Shown here: in pieces, positions 12,521 through 23,088 of the stretch
Layout: the number at the start of each line of letters is the position of its first letter
Numbering within the stretch: the stretch's first letter is position 1
Position numbers and translations under genes: made by a program
The notes under the pieces: model-generated
What the model was told of the DNA's origin: nothing
Database searches by the model: none
What the model saw: the letters and a program-made list of their open reading frames with translations, nothing else
Source: Phlebotomus papatasi
Lineage: Eukaryota > Arthropoda > Insecta > Diptera > Psychodidae
Length of the DNA stretch: 64,000 bases
Assembly: GCF_024763615.1 (NCBI RefSeq)
Contig: NC_077224.1
Location: forward strand, 44,402,712 to 44,466,711
Reading direction: 5' to 3'

Positions 12521-12902
12521 AGGTAGGCCAAATCGAACTGCCAGTGACGTAGATACTTTTACCCGACTAGTACAGTGTTGACAACTCAGACTTATGACAT
12601 ATTTGTAATAGAAAAATAAGAATTGAATAATTTTGAAAATATTATTCTCGTTATTTCTCAATTTATATAATAATTTTCTGATTCTATAATTTTCTGATAA
12701 TTTTTATGAAATATATTCTAAATTGTTATTAAATTTAGTACGCTTACGTACCCAAAAACTGTGTAACATTTTAATTCACGGAGAGCTACATCTCGTGAGT
12801 TTTAGCATACTGTAAAATTGGGAGAGACTCTTTGTAGTAGTGTCCTTCGTTTTATCAAAATTTAATTATTTCGAAAAAGGTTAAATTTTATTTAATTTTT
12901 AA

Positions 12903-13157
12903 TGGTGCTGGCACACCTTTTCAATTGAGTGAATTACAAACGATTGAAATTTTACCTCTCTTACTCTTTCAAACTAAAATCAGATATAGCTATCTCTTTC
13001 TGTCAAATGGATATTAAATTTCAATGTCATTTTCAATTTTAATTTTAAATTTCACTTGGCAGAAAGAGACAACTATATCTGATTAAAGTTTGAAAGAGTA
13101 AGAGGTAAAATTTCTAATGATTGAATTTCACTCAATTGAAAAGGTGTGCCAGCGCCA
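12903..13157. mobile_element. Long-TIR MITE, TAA duplication (TGG..GGCACACC family, copy 1)
   Basis: The two halves are near-perfect reverse complements for about 115 bp. The left begins TGGTGCTGGCACACC; the right ends GGTGTGCCAGCGCCA. TAA at 12900-12902 and 13158-13160 flanks it. Shared inner blocks include TACTCTTTCAAACT and CAGATATAG. A second member lies at 38239-38497, also flanked by TAA. TWA duplication suggests PIF/Harbinger mobilisation. Confidence 0.9.
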
Positions 13158-13328
13158 TAAGATTATACTTTACATTTTTCTTTATTTAATTTATTTTTAA
13201 GTTTCTCCAAAAAAACATATATGAGTATTGAATGTTCTGACACATTTGTGATGTGCTCATATGATGTATGGTCCACCGGGTTTCGTGCAAATAATTTTTG
13301 TCAAGTAGAATTTTGTGGAAAAATAGTA

Positions 13329-13637
13329 CAGTAGACTCTCTCAAATTCGGGCATATAGGACCGAAATGTCAGCCGAAGTAGACAGAAATTCGGGCGACAT
13401 GTGCATATAGATATTGAGTTTACACACTGATATATATCGTAAATTGCATGAAAATCCCTCAATAATGCAAAATCACATCAAAACTAAGACAAACCATGCC
13501 AAATTTGAGCATCTTTGATTCATTTGATAATCATAATCAAACTTGAAAAATAACAACAAACTTTTTTCAAATGTAACTGCTGCCCGAATTAAAAAGTAGC
13601 CCGATCTTAAAAGAGCCGAATTTGCGAGAGTCTACTG
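13329..13637. mobile_element. pogo-type MITE (CAGTAGACTCTC ends, TA duplication)
   Basis: The left end CAGTAGACTCTCTCAAATTC and right end GAATTTGCGAGAGTCTACTG are inverted repeats differing at one base; TA flanks at 13327-13328 and 13638-13639. The subterminal CCGAA/TTCGG blocks recur inside. The CAGTAGACTCTCG type of end is familiar from pogo/Tigger-like elements. Length is 309 bp with no coding region. Confidence 0.8.
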
Positions 13638-14097
13638 TATAAGAAAAGGAGAAAAAACATTGAATATACGTTTAATTGATAAGAACAATTATTAATGTTA
13701 ACAATTAAATTAGAAATTTTGATACATTCCCAACATTTTACTGAAATGTTTTCACATGAGATTTTGGCGCGAGGCAAGAACCGATGACTTTTGACATAAC
13801 CTCCAAAAAGTATCTACGTCATCACCAATCCGATCTGGCCCACCTTATTACTTTGTTATTTGTTTTTATTCATCTTGGGTCATATGGGTATCATAGACTT
13901 ACTTCTTCGAAGTCACCCTGATCTTCTAATAAGGGATGATTTTCAATTAGAGGAAAGATTGACTCAACTACGCGGCAATCTGTCCAGAAATACGGAGCTT
14001 AACTGAACTTGGAGCTTTCGACAGGCAAATAAATATATTTTCGGACAGCCATACGTTAAAACTCACTGGTGAAGCCTCAAATAGAACCTGGTTGACA

Positions 14098-14240
14098 GTG
14101 GTGTCACATATAAAATATTAATATTAAGAAAATCAGGAAAGAGAAGTATATAGTATGCAAAATTTCAAATGGAAAATCACGTGTGTTAGAAAGAGTACAC
14201 TCTAGTGGAGTAATACGATGAGTAAGATATTACTGTTCGT
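14098..14240 (+). repeat. Dispersed repeat, copy 1 of 2
   Basis: TGTCACATATAAAAT, AGTATGCAAAATTT and AGAAAGAGTACACTCTAGTG occur here and again, same order and strand, at about 18060-18200 with a few substitutions. Nature unknown. Confidence 0.75.
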
Positions 14241-14989
14241 ATTAATTGTTTTCTGAATCATATTAAAGGCAATTCGAGCAATTTTCCATGCGTTCCAACT
14301 GTGATTCGGTTAGTTTTCGAGCGATTGTATTGCTGCCAACTTTGTACGCAGAAGGGAAATGCGATAGAGAGGCAAGATAAAACAATTGCTATCTTTTTTT
14401 GGCATTCTCTCAGTTCAGAAAGTATTAATCTTAATACTAATCTTATAGGGGAAATGCTCATAATTTTGTCCAGTTTCTTATTTTGGACGCTTTGAGGATA
14501 ACATTGGACACTAAAAATAAATTGATTAAAATGATATTTGTGTATATAAATATTTGATGAATAATGAATTCTATCTAAATATTTGTTCTTTTTGGAAGAT
14601 TTTAACACTAAATACGTTAAAATTTGAATATGATTTGAGTTGAAATTGCTTTGTTGAAAATTCAGTGTGAGCAATTGCTTACGAGAAATATGACAGAACT
14701 TCGTGGCTTACTTCAGTCTTATTTAGTTTTGGTGAAGTACTAACAAAGTTTGTTCGCTGTTTTTGAGTGATATTATTGAATATTCATTGAATATTGTGTT
14801 AATTCACGTTAGTGGTGATTTGTACATTTGACCTGAAGTGAGATTTGCCTTGTGAATTATATTTTTCGTGTGAAAAATGGGAAATTTTTTAAGACATTCA
14901 CCAGTGAGGTGATGATTCTTATTTTGGACATGTGTTTTTCTCACGAAATTTCGTGAAGTTTTAGCTTTTGTGATGACTAGGTTGGACAA

Positions 14990-15247
14990 ATGCCTGGAGA
15001 AACAAAGGAGCATCATCTCTACGAAAGAGATGTAGCGAGAAATGTCCTGAAAGGCTCCCGGAAAGGTCAGGGAATGAGCGAATCCGCACGTACTTGGAGT
15101 ATCGAAGTCAACTCACTTTAATGAATGATATGGAAAGTTTCCGGGCTTCTGTGACATTCTACGTTTCCCTTACATGAACAGGAAGAGGACTTGGTAAGAT
15201 TGGTTCATGAAATGAAGAACAATGGGCATCCTATTGAGGCGGATTAG
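14990..15247 (+). pseudogene. Remnant of pogo/CENP-B-type transposase N-terminus
   Basis: One frame from ATG 14990 to a stop at 15245-15247 gives a first block with YERDVARNVLKG and GMSESARTWSI, resembling a pipsqueak-type HTH (basic residues, then a S.R.AAR.F.I-like helix). Three in-frame stops follow, then HEQEEDLVRLVHEMKNNGHP, the pattern that opens the CENP-B-type HTH of pogo transposases. Both blocks lie in the same phase, so decay is mainly by point mutation. Nothing of the DDE domain follows. The family call is by motif resemblance. Confidence 0.55.
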
Positions 15248-15643
15248 CTGTCCAAATTTACAGCCAAGTTGGACAAATTAATAAACAAGTTGTCCAAAAT
15301 AAGAGTCAAATTCACCTCTACATATCAATTCATTTTTAAACGTATTAAAACTAATTTTAATAAAAATAAGACGATAAATAGCTTGCTAAGTTTCTAAACA
15401 ACCCTTCTGAAAAGAGAGTAACAAGAAATGTCAATTAGTATAGAAAATATCGCACTTCAAACTTGGAACTTCGATGCTTATAAGCAGACTGTCCAAAATT
15501 ATAAGCACTTCCCCTATATGTTACATGGTCATGAAACTCAAGTTGATTGTAAGAAAATCCTAGTGCATAATGAAGTATTAGTTTTTTTGGAAATACTATG
15601 CATGTCAAAATTTTGTAAGTAAAAAGTGAAAACTTCAAAACTA

Positions 15644-15895
15644 GGGTAAAGTGACATAATTTGGAATTAGTGTTACAAGTTGGACAATTCGCCGATACAA
15701 ATTGGACATGGCTTTTTTCTTGATAAATACAGTACAAAATTTGTTTTTAAGCACAAGGAACCAAATTATAAAACTAAAGCATTAAAAAAATACAAATAAA
15801 AATGAAGTACTTAGTTTATCAAGACAAAAAGCCCTGTCCAAATTGTACCATTATTGTCCAACTTGTACCACTGTCCAACTTGTGCCACTTTACCC
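15644..15895. mobile_element. MITE or duplicated terminus, TA-flanked, GGGTAAAGTG ends
   Basis: The left GGGTAAAGTGACATAATTTG and the reverse complement of the right end, GGGTAAAGTGGCACAAGTTG, align over roughly 50 bp including ACAAGTTGGACAAT. TA is at 15642-15643 and 15896-15897. It shares its right boundary with the pogo-like relic. Confidence 0.75.
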
Positions 15896-16026
15896 TATAC
15901 CTTTATAAGTTATTTCAAAATTCCGCCTGAGCTTAAATTAAAAATTCAGCTAAAAGTTACAAATAATAAAATTAGAAAAGAAAAGATGAAGAACTTCTTT
16001 TACTTTACTTCTAAACTAGAATATTC

Positions 16027-16225
16027 TCTTAACGGGTTACGTAATGATTTTTTATTTGAATTCATGTTTTCAAGTATATAAAAGTGTAATATTAAAACTA
16101 TATTTTCCGAAATCTTCATTTAAAATTTTAATTTTAAAGATTGGGGCTCGATTTCCGGAGACTTCTTTGAAAAAACTTACTTTGCGGTGATTAAGATTTC
16201 TCACAGAATATAATTCATCTCAAAT
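16027..16225 (+). repeat. TTAA-GGGTTAC repeat family, fragment A
   Basis: Starts near TTAACGGGTTACGTAATG and continues with ATATAAAAGTGTAATATT and GAAATCTTCATTT. The order and wording match 18764-19012 and, reversed, 23290-23470. The end resembles the TTAA-flanked element at 60939-61671. Confidence 0.6.
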
Positions 16226-18059
16226 CTCGTATTGAAATGCTACACTTAAAAAAAATAAAATTCGGATTTTTGAGAAAATTTTTATTCTAAAAAAACGTAT
16301 TTAACAATTCCATAAATTAAAGTGTCTTAATGTTAAGGTAAGACAAAAATTTTTACGCATTGCTAATTTATTATCATTAGAAAATCTTAACAATGTCATT
16401 ATATTTTTTCCCTTTATTCCATATTTGATTAGTAGTATTTTAGCATTCCTCCTCGTTCTTCGTATGCTTAGAACTGCCCGAAAAAAAATTCGGGAAAACT
16501 TTTATATCACATCAACCATAAATTCATTTACATTGTTTTGCTGATCAGGATCAACGAAAATCGAGTGTATGTTTTCCATGGGAGAGCGAAAACTCAATTG
16601 AGAGATAAATTATAACGATTTTGGAGTATGAGGTCGACATTTTGGGCATGTTTGTGTTTATTTGTTTGTTGTTCAGGAGAAGAAAAATCCAGCAAAAAAA
16701 TCATCGATAGAACGGATTTTTATGGAAAAATCCGGTGCTTGCTTAAGGAGAAGGGTATGTGGCTGTTTTTTTTATTCTTTCACGAGTTCAGTTTTTCTCA
16801 TTGGGAAATTATGCTACAGGGGGAATGGGATAGAATTTTATTATGCTCATGGAAGAGTAAAAGCTTATGGTTTTCCACGCGGACACATTTGTGTTGTCAG
16901 CACCAGAAACAACTTCACAAATTTACTCAAACAATATTAAAAGTGATGTTGGAATGAGCTTTATCAGTTGCAGAGAAGGGTTTAACATACCCCAAAAACA
17001 AGGCATAAAGAAGATGTTTATGATTGGTGTTTTGTTGTGCAGAAGTTACGACCAGAAATTGCTACTAAATCGATTGATAGTGAAACTTATGCACATAATT
17101 TAGTTGAAAAATAGAAATGTATTTGAAAGCAAAGATAGAGCATATCAACTATCAACTTCTTGCATTTCCTGCATTTCCAAATATAAACTACTGTTGAATC
17201 TAATAGAAATCAATATTTATTGAAAATGCTATTGCCACCATTAACCATAAATGGACAATTTTATAAATTCCCCAGGAAAAATAGTTAGAACGAAATTTTC
17301 AACGAAAAGTGCTCGATTAATCTCACCTAAATGAGTTTATATATATCAAAAATTTGTTTTCCATTTGCAAAACCACTTATTTTGTTTGTTAATGGCAATT
17401 GTATTGAGAAAATTTTCACGGTAGGTGTGCAATGATTTAAATTTTCTCACAAATGGAAAACTTTTGGGCTGAAAATTTCTCTATACCACAAGTTTGTGTG
17501 TTTTGCTGTACAAGAAGAAAACAATTGCATAATAGTTGTGTTAAATTGCATTATCAGCACTGCACTGCAGTTTAAAATTTATTGTGTTTTACAACATCCA
17601 TTCAAAAACATCCCATACCCCAACTTTTCTAAATGTAATTTTGTGCATAACGGGAAGATTTATTAATGGAATTGCATTAATTTCATTTTACATGTATATG
17701 TATAACTTTACTTCGAAAAATTATATGCACATGGCTCCATGTGAAAAGTGCAAAATTGCATAGAGGAAATCTTGACTTATACTATTGTTGTATATTTCAC
17801 TGGGTCCAACCATACTTGTGGGAAAAATAAATTTTCATTTTGTGAAAATAAACGTGCGAGAAATGAAAATATATTTTGCAGAATTTCAAAATGTAAAAAA
17901 CTCAAGAAACACTCATACCTTGCACTTTTCATCACCCAGACTTCATATTACTTTCTTCTTAAGTTAATTTATTGGTCATAGTATTCGAATTTAAATCACA
18001 CGATGCCACAAAATGAAACAAGAATAGGGACAGTTGGGGCTTTGGTTAGTTTCACCGTG
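16226..18059. other. AT-rich DNA, no gene seen
   Basis: Overlapping open frames at 16628-17103 have no domain signature or consistent codon pattern. No clear repeats noticed. Confidence 0.5.
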
Positions 18060-18202
18060 ATGTCACATATAAAATTAATACGAAAAATAAGAAAAGTTGG
18101 AAAGAGAGGTGTACAGTATGCAAAATTTTAAATGGAAAATTACATGTGTTAGAAAGAGTACACTCTAGTGGAGTAATACGATAAGTAAGATATTTCTGTT
18201 AT
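18060..18202 (+). repeat. Dispersed repeat, copy 2 of 2
   Basis: Same-strand copy of the segment at 14098-14240, ending with the shared AGAAAGAGTACACTCTAGTG and GTAATACGATAAGTAAGATAT. It sits about 70 bp upstream of the SINE duplication. Confidence 0.75.
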
Positions 18203-18274
18203 CAGACTGTACAGGGCGTTGAGTATTATAAAGAATCTTAGCTACCATAAGCTTATTTGGGCTTATCGTTGGTT

Positions 18275-18286
18275 TGTATTTTAATT
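18275..18286. repeat. 5' target-site duplication of the SINE
   Basis: TGTATTTTAATT, identical to 18549-18560 and placed immediately outside the element. Confidence 0.85.
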
Positions 18287-18300
18287 TTTTGGGCACTCAA

Positions 18301-18314
18301 TGGGTCAAGTGGTA
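18301..18314 (+). promoter_or_regulatory. Pol III A box of the SINE
   Basis: TGGGTCAAGTGGTA approximates the A-box consensus TRGCNNAGTNGG. Confidence 0.7.
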
Positions 18315-18344
18315 GAGCACTCGCTCTATAATGCAAGTGTCCCG

Positions 18345-18355
18345 GGTTCGAATCC
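18345..18355 (+). promoter_or_regulatory. Pol III B box of the SINE
   Basis: GGTTCGAATCC is an exact match to the B-box consensus GGTTCGANTCC, about 40 bp after the A box. Confidence 0.85.
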
Positions 18356-18548
18356 CCTTTAGGTCACCAGGAATTTTCCTGGCGTTAAAGGTGTTCGAAT
18401 TGCATCCAGTGAGCTTCACTGCACTTGATTCCACGGGCATGGAACTGACAACCTCATCCCGTACAAGAAAAAATAATAATGCATGTCTAGAAATCCCCTT
18501 GCGGGAAAGGCCTAGTTCCTTCATGGAATGTTGTGCCAGCATTATTTA

Positions 18549-18560
18549 TGTATTTTAATT
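18549..18560. repeat. 3' target-site duplication of the SINE
   Basis: TGTATTTTAATT, identical to 18275-18286. Confidence 0.85.
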
Positions 18561-18763
18561 AGATTGAGTATAAAAGACCAGAAGAAAAAAAATCTTTGAA
18601 ATTGATTACTGAACACCAAAATTATTGGCCGATCTTAACAGCTTGACTTGCAGCACTGATCGAGTCAGGATAATTGAAAAGTGCGTCCTGTCTTTGAAAA
18701 AATGTTGACATCAAATGAAACATTATAAATGTTATTGAATTCTAAAATAAAAAAAAATAATGT

Positions 18764-19012
18764 AGTTAAGGGGTTATGTGGGTCGCTCAATCTGAGAAAT
18801 AAAAAACAGCGTATTTCCTTGAGATCTTTTTTCAACATAATAAACAAAAATTTAATTCGAGTTCTTAAGCATATAAAAGTAACATTTTCTGAAATTTTCA
18901 TTTCAAACTTTGAAAAATTTAGCCGTTGGGACCTGATTTTTGGAGACAGCTTTTGAAAAATTACATAGTTTTCGGTGGACAAGATTTTTCAGAGTGTATT
19001 CATCTGACATCA
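18764..19012 (+). repeat. TTAA-GGGTTAC repeat family, fragment B
   Basis: Begins TTAAGGGGTTATGTGGG followed by TCGCTCAATCTGAGA, close to the end of the 60939-61671 element. It then carries CATATAAAAGTAACATTTTC and GGACCTGATTTTTGGAGAC, shared with fragments A and C. Confidence 0.65.
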
Positions 19013-19725
19013 CAAAACTATATATTTCCTGTTATCTGATGAGTTAACCCATTCCTTACCATGGTATTATACATCATACGCAAATTGAGTGTTTTTAGAT
19101 GAATTATCCCAGGGCAATTGATATACGAATTTCTGTTGGGAATTTATTTTTAGTTACTTTAGGCATTCAATTACTTAGAAAAAATAGCACGACAGAAATG
19201 GGAATACATTTTATTGTTCTTTTCTCGCTTCACGTGAAGTCATGCAAAAATTTTGCTCAAAATGGCGGACGGAAAATGCAACATCCCGTCGAATTTGTTA
19301 AAATTGACCTTCATCCTCTTTCCTAATTTGAATTCTGGTTGCCAATGTGTTTTCTTGGATAGTTACTCTATCTAAATCAATAGAGTTTGTAATGAATTAA
19401 TGTACAGAATTTAAATTCAATGACCGTTAAGACGCGTGTTTGAGGGTGGTTCTCCGCGCCCCCATAGTGGATAAAAATATTTTCTTTTTAAAAAATTCAT
19501 CTATTAATCTGTAGGAAACTAATCCCAAAATGAAAACATTCTATCTCAAGTATTGACTGAAGTAGTACATTGACTGAATGGGTTAATCTCATTACTTGAA
19601 CGGAAGAATTTTTTCATCTTGATCACAACTTATTTTAATTTGTACAATTTGTATTTGGAAACAGTATTTTACTGCTCGAACTCAAAGAGAGAGCAGTTAT
19701 ACAATCGTCTTTTTTTCAACTTGTC
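19013..19725. other. Unassigned sequence
   Basis: No gene recognised. The 75-aa open frame at 19099-19326 lacks motifs. Confidence 0.4.
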
Positions 19726-20515
19726 ACGGTTCTGGAGCTAAAACGGTAAGAGATATCGACTTCCAGTCTTCGATAACCTCCCCCCACCTCCCCCTCTATC
19801 CCCTCCAGAACCATGGTTTTTTGGTTTTTCTCAAAATTGGCTCAAGCTTTTTCAATGATTTTCGGATATTTTCTAGAGGTAGTCCAGGCGAACATTTCGC
19901 CCTAACATACTTGTGACTGGAAAATTCGCCATTTTGAATCATTGAAGATCAAAAGTCAACCACTCTTTGGAGGGCCCGTTTTTCAACCGATTTGGTTAAA
20001 TTTGGATTTTTTGGAAAGGTATTGAAATTGTAAACCCGTCTGTATCGGTATTCATCGGTAATGAACTGGTTAAGTATCGATTTTAAATATTTTTTTGACC
20101 TTAAATTTGTTCACGAGTTAGAGGTCAAACGGTAAGAGATATTGACTTCCGGTCTTCGATGACCCCCTATAAAAAGCAATATCTCTAGACATTCTTACCC
20201 TTTTCCCCTATTCTCTTCCCCTCCATAAAAACCATGTTTTTCGGGTTTTCTCAAAATTGGCCCAAGCTTTTTCAATCATTTTCGGATATATTTTAAAGGT
20301 AGTCCAGGTGAACATTTAGCACACCATGCTTATGACTGAAAAATTCGCCATTTTGAATTATTTAAGGTCAAAGGTCAAGCCACTTTAAAGGGCCCATTTT
20401 TCAACCGATTTGGTTAAATTTGGATTTTTTGGAAAGGTATTGAAATTTCGATCCCGACTGCGACTACGGTTTTCATCGGTAATGAACCGGTTAAGTACCG
20501 ATTTTTGAATAATTT
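19726..20515 (+). repeat. Two direct repeats of about 370-410 bp (ACGGTAAGAG family)
   Basis: Unit 1 (about 19726-20094) and unit 2 (about 20102-20515) follow the same order: AAACGGTAAGAGATAT, GACTTCC-GTCTTCGAT, CTCAAAATTGG, TTTTCAATNATTTTCGGATAT, GTAGTCCAGG, ATTCGCCATTTTGAAT, TTTTTCAACCGATTTGGTTA, and a terminal CATCGGTAATGAAC-GGTTAAGT. Identity is high by eye. No ORF spans them. Further diverged copies lie at 22128-22740 and related ends at 52845-53811. Confidence 0.85.
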
Positions 20516-22127
20516 TACATCCCCTATTAGTAAAATTCCCTATAAACATTGGTTTATAAATTACAGATTTGCAAGGATGGTCAACGAAAAATCATAATCA
20601 ATATCTCCAACCGACATAATATTTTTCAAACTAAAATTTCCCATACACAAAATTTAGAAAACATAATGCATTTCTATTAGATCGGGTACAAATATGATTT
20701 TATGACAAAGTTCAAATAATATTTTAAACATTTAAATGTCAATGAATACAATCAATGCAATAAATTCCAAAATGAATTTTCACACTACTGTGTCAAATGA
20801 CATAAAATCTGAAACAAATTTTATCCATTTTGCTTGAAATAACTAACCAAAAAGATAGTTATTGTGAGAAAGTGGAGAAAATACTGGCATTTGTGAAGGA
20901 ATATTTGCTGAAGATAACAAATGTGTTTCATTATGAACATGATTTTTGGAAATTTATTCATGATGTCTGAACTAAATGATGGATACTATTATGGGTAAGA
21001 TATACCATGTGGAGTGTAAGCTGTATCAATTTGTAAGTTTTTCTTCGAATCAGCAAACAGTTGATGCTGGAATTTTGCAATTTTCCATATGACCCAAAAG
21101 ACTTGAAGTATAGTAATAATCATAATCTATTTTATTCAATATTGAGTCAACAGTCTCTTGTGCAAGTCACCCTATAAATGGTTATACCTTATGGTGAATA
21201 GCACATTTTGTCCCTGGTTTGGATCAGATTTATTGAAGCATTTCATCCCATTCCACAAGTTATTATTTAGTTAATAGTGCTGAGTTAGCAAATATAGGAA
21301 AGACTTGTTCCACATGGCACCTTTTTAGCTAAACTTTCATCGTCATCTTCCTCTCCTGTTCTTCTTTTTTTTCTCAACAGATACAATGACGACAAATTGA
21401 ATTTTCACTGTGATGCTCCAGGAATCAATCAGTGAAAATCCTTGTAGTTTTGCCGAGAGTGAAAATTTTCTGCTATATCTTTCTGTAAAATATTGCATGA
21501 GAAACACATTCTGAGCAATATTGCAATAAATTTGTCATTGCTTGTTCCCCTTTCCTATAATACCAGGGATTTTGAAAACATTCTTTCTTATATAAAGTAT
21601 AGTATTGTATACAGGATATAGGATATTCATAAGTTTAAAGTAAGTTCAAATAAACTCTCCTTATAAAACATTTGCATTACAATAATCTAAAATAATTAAG
21701 ATTAATCACGGACAGTACACAATTCCAGTAGATTATGTACTTTTATTGATATAATGGGTGATTGCATAAGTTCGTGGGACTCCCGAAGGTAAATTTCAAC
21801 AGATGGTTTCGTTCAGAAATAGAATTTGTATTATCAAGGATATAGTCTACATCTAAACATCTACAGTTGTCCTTCAAAGATATATTAAGCTTATCAATTT
21901 AAAGAAGAGTTTGTTTTTTTTTAAATCGCAAGGTCGTTTTAGACAGCTTCCAAGGAATGGATATTTTTGCATAGTAATCTAACCTGTGGAGAGATTGAAA
22001 CAAATAATAATCTGAATGTTCAATATCTGAAGAATATTCACGTTTCCGGATTATTTTCTATTGCAACTCCCGTAATTTTGCTAATCGACGCACGATTTAG
22101 TGATGTCATTTTGGAGGATTATATCGG
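20516..22127. other. AT-rich DNA, no gene seen
   Basis: Nothing recognised on either strand. Confidence 0.5.
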
Positions 22128-22740
22128 TAAGACTTATCGACTTCCGGTCTTCGATGATCCCCCATAAGTGGACATTATCTCGGACAGTCTTTTTTTTCTT
22201 TTTTCTTCTATACCCCCTTATACATCCCCTAAACATCGTATTTTTATCAGTTTTTCTCAAAATTTACCCAAGTTTTTCAATGATTTTCGGACAATTTTTA
22301 GAGGTAGTCTAGGCGAACACTTCGTCCAAACATACCTATGACCAGAGAATCCGCCATTTTGAATTATTGAAGGTCAAAGATCAATCACTTTGGAGGGCTC
22401 ATTTTTCGACCGATTTGGTTGAATTTTGATTTTTTTGGAAGGGTCTTGAAACCAATTTTTTTTTAAATATTCTTTTTTTGTGTCCGTAAATTTGTTACCC
22501 ATCTAGAGGCGAAACGGTAAGAGATACGAACTTCGGATCTTAAGTCGACCCAAGGAACAGTATTATAATTTTTCTTTTCCCCTAACCCCCCTCCAACCCC
22601 TCCAAAACCAAGTTTTTGTTGTAATTTTTTAACGGCTTGCACAACTTCTTCTATTTTTGGATATGTTTGGGAGGTGGTCCAGGCGAACATTTCGTCCAAA
22701 CATACCTATGACCTAAAAAAAATCACCATCTTGAATTTTT
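22128..22740 (+). repeat. Two further diverged units of the ACGGTAAGAG family
   Basis: Unit 3 starts CTTATCGACTTCCGGTCTTC and carries GGTAGTCTAGGCGAACAC, CGCCATTTTGAATTATTGAAG and GACCGATTTGGTTGAATTTT. Unit 4 (about 22490) restarts with GAAACGGTAAGAGATACGA and GGTGGTCCAGGCGAACATTT. Both are same-strand with 19726-20515. Confidence 0.8.
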
Positions 22741-23088
22741 AAATGGTCTTGAAATCAGTTGAATTGGTTATATAACCGAAAATGACTTATCTTTTTCGTG
22801 TTTACATTTTTTGTGTATCCGTATGCTTGTAACTCATGCCAGATAATTGTTTCTAAATGATTATTTCTTTAAAAATTTTTGATTTTAAAATGCTGTAGCA
22901 ATTTTTATGAAGCAATTTGATCTTTAGTAGATCAGTAAGCATCAAAAGATCATGAGGAAAACTAATTCACGGAGAGCTCTAACTCGTGAGGTCGAGCATT
23001 CCGCAAAGCTGGGACCGTTTACTATCTCTTTTTTGTATAAAATTCTACCAATAATCTAACATTCACAGTGCAAAAAATGTCCCATTGA

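Larger units (their letters stand above)
12521..13845. mobile_element. TA-flanked TIR element carrying two nested MITEs
   Basis: The left end AGGTAGGCCAAATCG and a TGACGTAGATACTTTT block (12548-12563) are matched in reverse complement on the right: AAAAGTATCTACGTCA (about 13806-13821), then CGATCTGGCCCACCT (to 13845). TA flanks both sides (12519-12520, 13846-13847). The interior holds two independent, complete MITEs (12903-13157 and 13329-13637), which inflates it. Without them the element would be about 760 bp. No ORF remains. Confidence 0.65.
14448..15895 (+). mobile_element. pogo-like DNA transposon relic
   Basis: TA flanks (14446-14447, 15896-15897) enclose ends GGGGAAATGCTCATAATTTTG and, reversed from the right, GGGTAAAGTGGCACAAGTTG, which agree partly. 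GTCCAA/TTGGAC motifs recur throughout the ends. An internal frame (14990-15247) translates to a HTH region of the pogo/CENP-B type. The catalytic DDE domain is not recognisable, so the element is dead. The right 250 bp form a self-contained TIR unit (15644-15895), either a nested MITE or a duplicated terminus. Confidence 0.5.
18287..18548 (+). mobile_element. tRNA-derived SINE
   Basis: A tRNA-like head (about 18294-18366) begins with a D-arm-like GGGTCAAGTGGTAGAGC, has a recognisable anticodon-stem region ACTCGC/GCAAGT, and a T-arm GGGTTCGAATCCC, ending TAGGTCACCA. The T stem is imperfect, so this is not a functional tRNA gene. A body of about 180 bp unrelated to tRNA follows (with GCCTAGTTCCTTCATGGAAT) and ends CAGCATTATTTA. 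Perfect 12-bp duplications bracket 18287-18548, showing a target-primed insertion. SINEs depend on a LINE for reverse transcriptase; the partner here is unknown. Confidence 0.9.

Noticed and set aside
14258..14674. 138-aa minus-strand open frame
   Set aside because: It spans the edge of the pogo-like element and unrelated flanking DNA, is AT-rich in composition and has no recognisable domain.
18294..18366. Functional tRNA gene
   Set aside because: The T stem and anticodon stem contain mismatches, the acceptor ends do not pair fully, and the unit sits at the head of a repeat with target duplications, so it is a SINE head.
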